Assembly: GCA_010909725.1 (NCBI GenBank)
Contig: JAACMV010000001.1
Coordinates: 41,653 to 105,652 of the forward strand
Origin: Picochlorum sp. 'celeri'
Lineage: Eukaryota; Chlorophyta; Trebouxiophyceae
Direction of reading: 5' to 3'
Length of the DNA stretch: 64,000 nt
A program made the position numbers and the translations under genes. The notes under the pieces are model-generated. The model was not told the origin of the DNA. It made no database searches and saw only the letters and a list, made by a program, of their open reading frames with translations. Shown here piece by piece: positions 22,748 through 31,989 of the stretch (within the stretch, counting starts at the first letter, position 1; every line of letters starts with the position of its first letter).

Positions 22748-23440
22748 TTGCTCATACAGGAATTAGATACCATTCGTGATTTCAACGGAAGAACTCTTTT
22801 GATAGGTGGTGAAGACACCAACCTTTCAAAACTGATGCACACAACCAACTTGACCAAACTTGTTGAATATTTTGACACGGTCAAGTATGAGGCCAAGGAT
22901 ATACCGCATGAGACCATCGATACCTTTCCAATGGGTCTGCTGCCTCACTACACACAGAAGCATAATGAAAAGAATATACGAGAAGCAATCATCAGAGCAT
23001 CCATACAAGATAAGCCAAACCTCTTGATCGCTTCATGGGGCAAAATGCAGCCTGGCCTCGATTGGTTACCGTCAAGGGTGGAAGCCCAATCATTTGTTGA
23101 CAACACACCATGGATCAGCAAAATCTCTGTACAGCCTCGTCATTGGTGGAACGAACTGAGGCATTACAAATTCATGCTGTGTCCCTCAGGAAATGGCATT
23201 CAAAGTCCAAAATTTGTTGAGGCATTACTGGTCTTGACCATTCCAATCGCTCAAAACGTATCAGCCTATCATGATCTTGCTCGGCAGGGATTTCCGATAC
23301 TCATCGTGAATCAGTGGGAAGACTTGAACCCTCAGTATCTAGAGGAACAATGGGAGCTACTGTCTCCAAAACTCTCAACTGCCAGATCATACTTTGGCAC
23401 AGACAGATGGTTTGAATATGTCACGTCTTCTGCCAACTGA
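22748..23440 (+). CDS. Exostosin-type (GT47-like) glycosyltransferase domain
   Basis: 231-codon frame with the C-terminal nucleotide-sugar-binding half of an exostosin-like domain: LLIASWGKM, WWNELRHYKFMLCPSGNGIQ, SPKFVEALLVLTIPIA, and GFPILIVNQWEDLNPQYLEE. The frame has no good ATG at its start; CATACAG|GAATTAG at 22759 looks like a splice acceptor. The exon could therefore belong to the upstream sulfotransferase gene (donor GTGAGG at about 22720; the phase fits only if the preceding T run gains one base). If so the protein would be a bifunctional sulfotransferase-glycosyltransferase. Otherwise it is a separate gene missing its first exon. Confidence 0.7.
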   Translation: MLIQELDTIRDFNGRTLLIGGEDTNLSKLMHTTNLTKLVEYFDTVKYEAKDIPHETIDTFPMGLLPHYTQKHNEKNIREAIIRASIQDKPNLLIASWGKMQPGLDWLPSRVEAQSFVDNTPWISKISVQPRHWWNELRHYKFMLCPSGNGIQSPKFVEALLVLTIPIAQNVSAYHDLARQGFPILIVNQWEDLNPQYLEEQWELLSPKLSTARSYFGTDRWFEYVTSSAN

Positions 23441-23450
23441 GCTGATGAGA

Positions 23451-23694
23451 TCTATATTATTTATATACATACCGGTATATATTATTTACTATTATCCGTT
23501 GATATAGTACGTACATACGACAGTATTCTGGCAAGAAAATTTTCTAAAAGTCCGGGTGACGCAAATGGATACGGAGTCTTTTTTCACATGAATACTGCAG
23601 TAAATAATAAATAAATACTGAGAAGAAGGAGGGGCATTGCATTTGGATCGAAAGAGGACTGAACCCAGCCTCTGTTTCTTTGAAACGTTTCAAC
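23451..23694. promoter_or_regulatory. AT-rich spacer between glycosyltransferase and PSMG4-like genes
   Basis: About 250 bp very rich in A/T, with a palindromic core ATACCGGTAT flanked by ATAT tracts at about 23465-23490 just after the upstream stop, and ATAAATAAATACTG at about 23605. It probably holds the 3' end of the upstream gene and the promoter of the next one. Confidence 0.35.
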
Positions 23695-24114
23695 ATGATT
23701 CAAACACTGACTCTCGAATTTGAAGAGGGCACGGTGAGGGTATTCGTTCAGATCTTGGCATTAGAGAAGCAGACATATGTGTATGTAGGCATGGGATCAT
23801 TGGATTCCATGAGTGTGGCTGTGCCTGGCATAGGGCAAGAAGAGGTGTGTTTCTTGAGTATGGGTGCCCTTCTTCTCTGCAGATTGATGATGTTTGACAA
23901 GGTATCACAAATTCTGCAGACAACGCCTCCGGCATCGACAATCGTATTATCGAGTCGTGAGATGAATGCGGATTCGAAACGGCTGTCGGACATGTTGTGT
24001 CGAAAGAGTGGCACCTCTGTTGTGGCCTCGTACAACATTCCACCACAGGATGCCTCGGTCACAGAGAGCATGAAGCAACAGATATTCGCAGCGCTGGTCA
24101 AACATATTTGTTAA
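23695..24114 (+). CDS. PSMG4: Proteasome assembly chaperone 4-like (PSMG4)
   Basis: PSMG4 pairs with PSMG3 to help build the 20S proteasome alpha ring. The protein starts MIQTLTLEFEEGTVRVFVQI and has YVYVGMGSLDSMSVAVPG, then, after an intron, STIVLSSREMNADSKRLSDM and SVVASYNIPP..., lining up with PSMG4 (WVG, NLAVAM, LAxRLARKTxKxVFxSYN). The intron is 23845-23919 (75 nt, GTGTGT...CAG); being a multiple of three it keeps the frame open, so unspliced translation hides it. Spliced length is ~114 aa, normal for the family. Its TAA (24112-24114) overlaps the stop codon of the convergent gene. Confidence 0.78.
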   Translation: MIQTLTLEFEEGTVRVFVQILALEKQTYVYVGMGSLDSMSVAVPGIGQEEVCFLSMGALLLCRLMMFDKVSQILQTTPPASTIVLSSREMNADSKRLSDMLCRKSGTSVVASYNIPPQDASVTESMKQQIFAALVKHIC

Positions 24115-25090
24115 TCATCTTCATTAGAAAAATCAAAATCATTGTCGAAATCAGAAAATTCAGAGGTGAGCAGAGCTGCCTCGGCCTCGTCATCAACAAT
24201 ATCCTTGGCATCCTGTTCGTGCATCAGTTTCCCCTGGGCCTCCAACCATTCTGGAACACCGGGATGGTGCACGTACCCTTCAGCTACAAATTTGTCCGCG
24301 ATCCAGGCTTTCTCACCTCAAATGGAATATCTCGTGGATCGGCGGCCTCGCCGTTCTGCGTGATGAGGTCCCAGATTTCCTTCATAGTCCATTCTTTGTA
24401 GTCTACTTCTGCAGGATCCAAGGACTCTTGTATCCTAAGGTCCGTCCTCCAGTCCGACGCAACGAACGGATAGCTCCCTACAGTCTCTTCATTATGCTTC
24501 TGCCACTGCTCATAGTCGCGTTCAAACCACCGTTTTGTTTCCATGGAAGCACGCAGATCCCACTCTGACACATTGCCTCTGTCTGGGGCGAGGGGAAGAC
24601 TGTCTCCATCGAAAAACCTGGCAGCCGAGGACTCCTGTACGACAGGATTTGAGCTACTCCCAGCGATATTGTCTCTGAAAATTACCTTTTCTTCCACATC
24701 CTGCGCTTCCGGGACACCGACGCTGCTCGCCGAGGACGGAGGTTCCTGTTCCAGGTCCTTCTGCATGTACCCAGCCCACTCCAACACTCTACACACATGA
24801 GACATGTCAGCATGCATGATGCATGGGCCCATATTTAATCAAACGTACTCATCATCCTGTTCTTCCGTCAGATGCACGGAGACATTGTCGAAATCCGCCA
24901 CATTAATTTCTGCCTCAATGTCGTCGCACTCTTCCAAAATTTCCTCCATAGAAAGCTCTTTATCGCTCTCACGTGATTTGACTTGTATACTTCTAGTAGG
25001 ATGGTGTAGTACATTGCGAGAACGGGGCAGGTGCGGTGTGGAGCACAGAGACGGGCTCACATGCCTCGTGACTGCTTGGAGGACTACCAT
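24111..25090 (-). CDS. Plastid-type unknown protein with conserved W-rich domain
   Basis: The ATG at 25090 gives a leader rich in Ser/Arg/His (MVVLQAVTRHVSPSLCSTPH) resembling a transit peptide, then an acidic helix (EEILEECDDIEAEIN). An intron at about 24786-24847 (GTACGT...TAG) joins EEQDDE to VLEWAGYMQKDL. The conserved-looking body contains ASMETKRWFERDYEQWQK, VASDWRTDLRIQESLDPAEV and DYKEWTMKEIWDLI. One extra A near 24307 restores KAWIADKFVAEGYVHHPGVPEWL and an acidic C-terminus (SDFDNDFDFSNEDD). I do not recognise the family; the leader and the W/D-rich body suggest a plastid protein. The stop (24111-24113) overlaps the stop of PSMG4. Confidence 0.72.
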
Positions 25091-25091
25091 T

Positions 25092-25138
25092 GTCTCTATA
25101 CAATAATCTCTATACAATAATCTCTCTATAATAATCTC
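25092..25138. repeat. 14-bp tandem repeat between two - strand genes
   Basis: Three imperfect units of TCTCTATACAATAA in the 55-bp spacer between the coiled-coil gene (ends 25146) and the plastid-type gene (starts 25090), both transcribed leftward. The spacer must serve both as 3' end and as promoter. Confidence 0.7.
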
Positions 25139-25145
25139 TATTTGG

Positions 25146-26591
25146 TTATTTCTGAGAAAGCTTTGGAATCGAGAATCCGCTGCCTGGCTTTAATCTCGGC
25201 AGGGCACCGGTATTGTTCTTATTCTGATGATGGGTTGTGACGGACAGCAACCGTCTCTTTGGTTGTGGAGCAGCAGCGGCAGAGACCCCGCTCGACGCCA
25301 CCACACCCTTCTTTGTAATCTTATTCTTCTCTGTTGTGGTGTTATCATTCGCCCTCGTAGCAAAGGACAGGGCCTTGCTGGGATCTCGTAGAATCTGAGG
25401 TGCATTTTCCTTGTCACTCGGAGCAGCTGAGGAGTCTGGATTCCAATGAGACACATCATCATCACCATCCCTCTTTGTCACTGAATTACTGATTCGACGC
25501 TTTCTTCTCTTGTTCCTACTACCTATACTCTCTGTATCCGCGAAACTCTTCGACGCTCCACTCATGGGACTTGCCCCGAGCTGATCCACAAGGTTGCCCA
25601 CAGCCTGCATGGCATGTGTGACTGCTTTTGGTGCGGACGGCGTCATCTGCGTCTGCGCCTTGAGAGACTCCTCCAACGATGTGATGCGCTTTGATTTCGC
25701 CGTGATATCCTTCTTCTGCTCTTTTACCGTCTTTTCTGCCTCTTTCCTCTTCTTTTCTTGCTCCTGACACGCCTTTTTCAATCGAGCAACCTCCTTCTCC
25801 AACCCTTCATACCCCTTCACCCTCTTCACAACTTCATCCTTGCTGGAAACACCGCACTCTTTCATCATAGTATCCAAAAATGTCGTGTCACTATGTGGCT
25901 CATTCGCTCGAGACTGGGCCCTCCGCAGATCAGAGTCCAACAGGTGCATCCTCTCATCATACTGTGTCCTTGTGAGCATCATCTGATTCTGCAGCTGATG
26001 CAGCATGTCATCCTTCATACCCAGCTCCTTCTTCAAGCTTTCCACCATGTGCCGAGCCTTGCTCAACCGACCACACGTGGAACGAGCCACGTCCATCATC
26101 CGGTGCAGCTCTTTCAACAAGACGGCATTCTGCCCTGCAATACACCTACCCACCTCCCTATCCGCAGCCATGTATCGCATCAACTGACCTATCAATTCCT
26201 TCTGCTGACTCAAACTATCAACAGCAGCATTGTATTTGATATTATCATGCATCTTATCCCTCTCCATGCCATGCTGAGCAACCTCATACTTGCTCACCAG
26301 AAACCTCAGCCAGGCTTCCTCCCGTGCCCCACGACGTTTCGTCTGAACATCACACATACATATTTACGACATCAAGCAGCAGTTATCGCAGAAAAGAAAA
26401 GACACAAGCCCTGTCATTATAGATGAATGCCAAAACACCGCAAACAACCAACTAACGACACCGCCCCAATAAAAGCCTACAACAACCCGCACCTCCTGTA
26501 TATCCTCCAATAAAGAATTTAAAACTATTTTTGAATCATGTGCCACCACAGCGACCTTTTTCTTCTCCGTTTCCACCACCTTGTTGGCCAT
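25146..26591 (-). CDS. Coiled-coil protein, unknown, nuclear-like C-terminus
   Basis: Exon 1 (26493-26591, MANKVVETEKKKVAVVAHDS...) joins exon 2 (25146-26342) across a 150-nt intron (GTGCGG...CAG), giving ~432 residues. Residues ~60-270 are strongly heptad-like coiled coil (e.g. YEGLEKEVARLKKACQEQEK, then a long K/E helix). The C-terminal third is low-complexity, basic and Ser/Thr-rich with nuclear-localisation-like RNKRRKRR and short SP/TP sites. An upstream frame (from 26664, MVDTETAREIDSLRCDV) runs into exon 1 with a one-base offset and may be the true N-terminus. It resembles kinetochore/cytoskeletal coiled-coil proteins in general; no family assigned. Confidence 0.75.
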
Positions 26592-26919
26592 AATTCAACA
26601 ACGTTCCCTGAACTGACACATCGCACCTCAGCGAGTCAATCTCCCTTGCCGTCTCTGTGTCCACCATTATTTTTGCTGGTATCTTTATATATCTTTTCCA
26701 AACGCTGTCGTCACGGTTGGACGTCTGTATCAATGCGTCCAAACCCGTATTCCTTATATAAAGAGTATTTATATCTATTTATATGTATCAACCCATCAAC
26801 AAGCATGTGTGATGGGAACCAATCTCAACAAGACGACCGATGATTCCAAAAGATTGAGAATGTAGATGAGCTCCCTCGATACCCAGGATCATAGGACACT
26901 GCAATAAACAATTTAAAAA
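26592..26919. promoter_or_regulatory. Divergent region upstream of coiled-coil and small membrane protein genes
   Basis: Up to 328 bp; the left part may still be coding for the coiled-coil gene. The centre has TATA-like tracts (ccttatataaagagtat at 26754-26770, atctatttatatgtatc at 26773-26789). The right part shows no recognisable gene. Confidence 0.35.
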
Positions 26920-27428
26920 ATGTTGGGTAACAAAGGCACAACCCCCTGTGGCGTTTGCGTGGACAGCAGCATGCCGTGTCTGGCTGTGTGGGTCTTTCTC
27001 GTTCAACAAGAACACTATCTAGGAATACTCGTATGCGAAGGGCTGCAGGTGAAAAAGACGGTGATACCAGCGATAGTAGTGCACTTGCAGAAGAAGAGAG
27101 AGTAGAGGCGTTTGAATCCCGACTGAGATCCGGAAAGATGCAGAATGCTCAGCAGCAAGAGGTGGGCAACTCTCCTGGTGCTGAACGGCGAGGTGGGCGA
27201 GCTGAATGGAAGAAGGGGTCGTTGTTCCCAGAAGGATGGGATGAGATGGATCCGATTGAAAAGGCGACCGAGTTGTACTTGGGCGAACGAGGTATTCTGT
27301 ACTGGTCTACCCAGCTGACTATTGGAGGGTTGGTGTTGCTGGTAGCTGCCTGGGTGGGCTTCCGTTTCATCGGGCCTGCGCTGGGGTTATATAATCTTAC
27401 GAATGATATTTCTACACCGAATCTGTAA
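26920..27428 (+). CDS. Small plastid-type membrane protein (unknown)
   Basis: The conserved part is at the C-terminus: KGSLFPEGWDEMDPIEKATE, LYLGERGILYWSTQLTIGG, then one strongly hydrophobic helix (GLVLLVAAWVGFRFIGPAL) and a short tail GLYNLTNDISTPNL*. The N-terminal ~50 residues are Arg/Ser/Thr-rich, as in a transit peptide (GLSRSTRTLSRNTRMRRAAG). The frame has no ATG upstream of that leader; the ATG at 26920 lies in another frame and joins it if one base is changed in the CCCCC run near 26942. Probably a thylakoid or envelope protein; function not recognised. Confidence 0.65.
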
Positions 27429-27698
27429 TAATACAATCCTATATGGATACGGCAATCATGAATCGGATCCATTGCAGCAATGGCATTAATGCCATCTCCT
27501 TTGAATTCAAAAGGTCCCGTCTGGAGAAGAAGATTCTCGTTCTGGCTCCTGGTTGGCACATTATTATTATTACAGAGAAATTAATTAATTAATATATAGG
27601 TCCCATTTTAGTGTTGTATTTCTTCTTCTGTGAAGATTTCATCCTTCTTTGGACAACTGCGTTGACCAAATTCGAATACACACCGAACACCTTACCAT

Positions 27699-29415
27699 GG
27701 GAGCTGGAGAGGTTATATTGCACCGCGATAGTGATACAAAGACGGAATCCACATGGGTTGTGACGGCGACAAAGGGGAAAGGGAGGTGATTGTGTTCCAA
27801 AGAGCTCCGAGGCTGAGGAGCATGTGGGCGGAGGGCCTGCGACTATTGCAGCGCTTTTCAAACATGTACGTCCTGAATAGGCATTCTTTTCTGTATTTTT
27901 GTTGATTACTCTATGTATATTAATGGTTGCAGAGATATTCAACATGGGAGGAAAATGGAGTATCCGAGTCCTCGGGTGGATCGGGCCTTGTCATACAGTT
28001 GGATACAGTATTATACGTTGGATTCTCCTCAGCAGGCGTATGCAGCGCTGGGGTGTATGTGGGACAAGGTCCCTGTGTTGATTCGAAAGAGTTCAGGCTG
28101 TGAAGGACGTGGGTGGATTGACGTTTGATACTCTGGGTGTGTTGGCTGGGACAGGGGAGGTTGATGTCTTGTGTAGCGACGTGAAAAAGCATCGATTCAT
28201 CGAGCCTGATCGGGAGAAGAATGACCCTCGAGGTCCATATTATGTGCGAGAGTTCGAAACGCAGGTGCTCAAAATGCCTGTGAAGGAGTTTGTGCAGTGC
28301 TCTCGGTCCTGGAGGAAGCAGAAATTGCATCTGACGGTGTGTTTGTATGCGTGTATTTGTCTGTTGCTGGGGATGCCTGATAAAGGTATATGTGATGCCC
28401 AATACAGGTTCCTATTATGCGGTATTTCTCGGCAAAAAGTGGCGAGGGAAGCGGTGATGAGTCTTTCATCCAGCATAGGCAACAAGGTGCTTTGGAGGGA
28501 GTGGCAGAGCATGTGCAGCGCCATGTCATTGATTGGTCGTGGGTGCATGGATTGTTGTCATCCCAGAGATTTTATAATGCACGGCAGGTATTTTTAGAGG
28601 CGGGTGTGAAGAATGGTTTGTTGCCGACCAGGTATTCTACCGTGGATCAACTGTACATACAGCTGTGTGGGAGTTGCCGAGTGACCATGGTGGCACCCTC
28701 TGATGCACTTGGCGGGCTGTATCCGTATCCGACAGCGCATCCATACGATTCATATGCGATGGCATCGTTAGAGAAACTTGATCGGGATCATTGGCCCGGT
28801 GTGGGGAATATATCAGTGTTTAGAGGGATTGTCTCTCCTGGAGATGTCCTGTATGTGCCAGCATTTTGGTCGGTTCATGCCCACGATCTGGAGGATGAGA
28901 ACATATGCCTTCGAATGACATTATCTTCTGGAAAAAGAGCCCCAGATGCTCAAGCGACGTTGCTCAGATTGTCTCGAGCGATTGAGGAGAGAGTTGCAGA
29001 TGTTGTTGGTGTTGCAGACGTCAAGCTCTGGCTCCGTCGTATTGCATCTGGACAGGAAACAAAATACATTGATTTGAGTACCGTGAAGGGTTACAAACGT
29101 GCTCGCATGTGCCAGGATATTCGGGATGAGATCACGTCGAGTATGGGGGAGGGGACTTGGGCTGATGCATTGCGCAGGATTATTGATGGCAGGCTTGAAC
29201 CGACACCATGGTTGAATGAGAATTTCAGAGAGCCGCTGTTGTTGACAGACACTCCTGTGCGAATAGAAGATACTAGGACAGAAGAAGAGAGGAAGTATCC
29301 AACTCTGTTTCGGCAAAAACTTGAGAAGGAGGGTTGGCATGTGCCAAAGACTGAGAGTACTGTTCCCATTCCCGGTGTCAACATGCCTCGTGATGCAGAC
29401 TACCGTCTGCTGTGA
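27699..29415 (+). CDS. Cupin/JmjC-like (cupin_8-type) oxygenase-fold protein
   Basis: Exons: 27699 to about 27866; 27935-28339 (intron GTACGT...GCAG before it); 28409-29415 after an intron of about 69 nt (GTGTGT...TACAG) that joins KLHLT to VPIMRYFSAK. Single-base breaks lie in the G/A runs near 27780 and in the AAA run near 28087 (PVLIRR|VQAVKDVGG). Features fit the JmjC/cupin_8 group: VPVLIR near the start of the domain, YSTVDQLYIQLCGSCRVTM (double-stranded beta helix), and GIVSPGDVLYVPAFWSVHAHD (the usual LxPGDxLYIPxxWxHxV segment). Such enzymes are Fe(II)/2-oxoglutarate hydroxylases, but a clear HxD iron-binding pair is not evident, so activity is uncertain. The last 150 residues are not recognised. 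Confidence 0.65.
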
Positions 29416-29496
29416 TCTAGAATGCAGGTCTCTATTTTTCGATTGCGAATGGTATACGAACTAATTTGTTAATTAATCAATCAATCAATCCACATG

Positions 29497-30857
29497 TTAT
29501 ACATAAAAGTTTGTCTGCTTTGATGAGGCTCCCACCTCCTTGAGCTTTTTCAAAATTCTGGTAAAGTATTCCTGCAAGTAGTCCTCTAACGATGAGACAG
29601 AACTCTCATCCATTCCGAGAACTCTGTAGGTTTCTGTCATATCTGCAGTAAAGTCCTCGCCAGCGGAAAGCAAGTCAGCAAAAGCCAGTCTATCAGCAGC
29701 ATCTCCTGCCCATTGGAAGGATCTCAAAAAGCTGCGGGCTGCTTTAAGGACCCAAACAGGTACATCACGAACTTCGGCATCACAGTCGGCTAATGTTTCA
29801 CACAAGCGGACAACCTGTTCTGTCGTGTACCCACGTGGCCCTGCCAGAGGAAGTGTCTTTCCAATGGCCTCTGGCGATCTGAGCGATGCCATGGTCATCT
29901 TGGCAACGTCTTGGGTATCCAAGTATGCTGTACGGGTGGTATCAGAGGTTCCCCATACCGGCTTCTCTTCTAATATTGGTACTGCATAATTACCGATAAT
30001 AGCCTGCATGAATCCGCAGAGGCGGAAAACTGTGTAATCGATTCCTGATTGCTCCAAAAACTCTTCTGTGCACCTCTTGATGTTCATGAGAGGTACCTCT
30101 GGGTGCTTGTCGCAGTGCAAGATGGAAAAGAAGATGTATCGTTGAATTCCCATTGCCTGAGCACTCTGAATCAAGGCCACCTTTCCTTCCCAATCGACGA
30201 CATCAGCAGATTCCTCAGGACGAGCTGTACTGCAGTCAATAATGGTGTGGATACCAACCAAGGCAGCAGGGATGGATGTTGGGTCGGTGAGATCCATCTG
30301 GACTGTTGTCGCTCCCCAATCTCTCAAAAAGTCAGCTGGGTTCAGACGTGGGCGAACAGTACACCTCACTTCATACCCCTCGTCCAAGGCAAGTCGAACC
30401 ACCTGGCGCCCAAGAGTTCCAGTGGCGCCAACCACAAGAATGGCATTCTTTGGAACCGGGGTACCGCCGGCAGAAGCTGCGCTATTCTCTGCTGCCATAA
30501 CATGCACACTACTTCTCCTCATGCGACCTGTTGTGTGAAAAAATTGACGAAATTTAGAACATTCTGCAAAGCCACAAGTCAGCAACCAGAGGCACCAACC
30601 CACCCACGGCACGACCCACATGTGCCGCCCTCATCAACCAGATCCCCTTGGATATTCATGAAACATCAACGATCAAAACCATGGGCACTGTACTGCGTAC
30701 CTTGTCCCGGCATTGATTGGAACCCACGAGCGGTGGTCCCTCCGACCACTCGACCAGCACCCAAGGCCCTGCCCTCCATCGCCTTCAGGCGAATACTATT
30801 GTGCCCAGATGGCCTGACATTGCTTAAATTGGTGCTACAGTGGACTGTCTTCATCAT
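29497..30857 (-). CDS. HCF244: HCF244/Ycf39-type atypical SDR, photosystem II assembly factor
   Basis: HCF244 (Ycf39 in cyanobacteria) is a thylakoid-associated NAD(P)-binding protein needed for psbA (D1) translation/assembly of photosystem II. Exon 1 (30701-30857) encodes a transit-like leader MMKTVHCSTNLSNVRPSGHN; a 173-nt intron (30528-30700, GTACGC...CAG) leads to exon 2. Family signatures: ILVVGATGTLGRQVVRLALD, CTVRPRLNPADFLRDWGA, IDCSTARPEESADVVDWEGK, HCDKHPEVPLMNIK, FRLCGFMQAIIGNYAVPI, ADRLAFADLLS and YLQEYFTRILKKLKE. Length ~395 aa agrees with plant HCF244. The large + strand ORF covering this region is its antisense shadow. Convergent with the cupin-like gene (82 bp between stops). 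Confidence 0.95.
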
Positions 30858-31173
30858 CAGATCAATCTATCAAATGATTCGAGGGAACGGTAGAAATCAG
30901 GTGATGACACTGGGTGGACGACAAAAACTCGATGATCTCTGTCGTTGTCAGCAAAATTCCACTCTTAAAAAACAATGTGTTGTATTTAATGGCTCAGGGA
31001 TGCCACATTGTCGGTCCCAAATTCTTGTGGTGGGGAGTCAAAGAGAGATCTCAAGATCTGCAATGGCCGATCAAAACTCAAAAATCGATGGCAACGAAAG
31101 GCCATTTCAAACACATTAAAGTAACTATGTAAGCAAATACCAGCTGCAAATACGTGTGATACGATACATCAAC

Positions 31174-31962
31174 ATGGTATGGAGGTTGAGTCGAGTCCTC
31201 TTCTGCTGGAGCCAGGTGATTGCTCTTGTGTGTCACGGAAGCGGTACCTTTGCCACTGCGTCGTTTCGAAAAGTGAAGAGTGGAATGTTAGATCTTGTTC
31301 AGACGCGCGGGGATAGCGTATCACTGGAGAGAGAGCTGGATGTCAAGTATTCGATAGGCTTTTTGCCAGCAGGTAGACGAGGAGAGGGGGGAGAGGATAC
31401 CATACGAATGACTTTGCATAATGGCACCGTGTATAGCTGTAGAGGTAGATATATAGAATCAGATAGTGGTGCAGTTGATGTGACGGAAGATGCGGGAGAG
31501 CAGATTAGAAGTGCGTTAGAATCCCTTGGGGACTGGTGTGCTTACCGTATTGATGGGTGGTGGACCTATGAGATTTGTTATAGACAAGGTATTCGTCAGT
31601 TTCATACTGATACAGAGACAAGTAAGGTAACAAGCGAGTTTTTGTTGGGTAAATATCCAGAGACGCTGGACGCACCCATGATAGTAGAGGGCGACGACGG
31701 GGATGCATCGCAGCACAACTATGCCTCTGATGTCTGTGGCGAGGGACATGTGTGTGATGTAGGAGACAGATTGGGAGCGAAAAGAGAAGTTGAAGTGAGA
31801 TATTGGTGTGGTACATCGAAGAAGCCGATTGTTGTTGATGTGAGGGAACCAAAGAGCTGCCATTATGTCTTTGATGTGCAGACTGCGGCTATCTGCAATC
31901 TCCCAGGGATGCAGCGTGATGTTGCGGTGCCAGCCCGTCAAATAGAGTGTTGGCAACAATAA
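31174..31962 (+). CDS. OS9: OS-9/Yos9-type ER lectin (MRH domain)
   Basis: OS-9 reads trimmed N-glycans on misfolded glycoproteins and feeds them to the HRD1 ubiquitin ligase in ER-associated degradation. The start MVWRLSRVLFCWSQVIALVCHG is a signal peptide. The mannose-6-phosphate-receptor homology domain has the expected pieces: GDWCAYRIDGWWTYEICYRQGIRQFH (the WW sugar-binding motif), EFLLGKYP, then REVEVRYWCG, VREPKSCHYVFDVQTAAICN and CQ-type cysteines. 262 aa is short for OS-9 but close to minimal versions; no ER-retention tail is present. No introns. Its stop is 27 nt from that of the convergent helicase gene. Confidence 0.92.
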   Translation: MVWRLSRVLFCWSQVIALVCHGSGTFATASFRKVKSGMLDLVQTRGDSVSLERELDVKYSIGFLPAGRRGEGGEDTIRMTLHNGTVYSCRGRYIESDSGAVDVTEDAGEQIRSALESLGDWCAYRIDGWWTYEICYRQGIRQFHTDTETSKVTSEFLLGKYPETLDAPMIVEGDDGDASQHNYASDVCGEGHVCDVGDRLGAKREVEVRYWCGTSKKPIVVDVREPKSCHYVFDVQTAAICNLPGMQRDVAVPARQIECWQQ

Positions 31963-31989
31963 CTATTGTATTATATGTATGTAAGTAAC

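Noticed and set aside
22748..23440. Bacterial-type operon of F-G ORFs
   Set aside because: Eukaryotic splice signals occur between the ORFs; splicing or a base error explains the close spacing better.
30049..31119. 356-codon + strand ORF
   Set aside because: Antisense to HCF244 exons and intron, whose protein is strongly conserved; the ORF itself has no family features.
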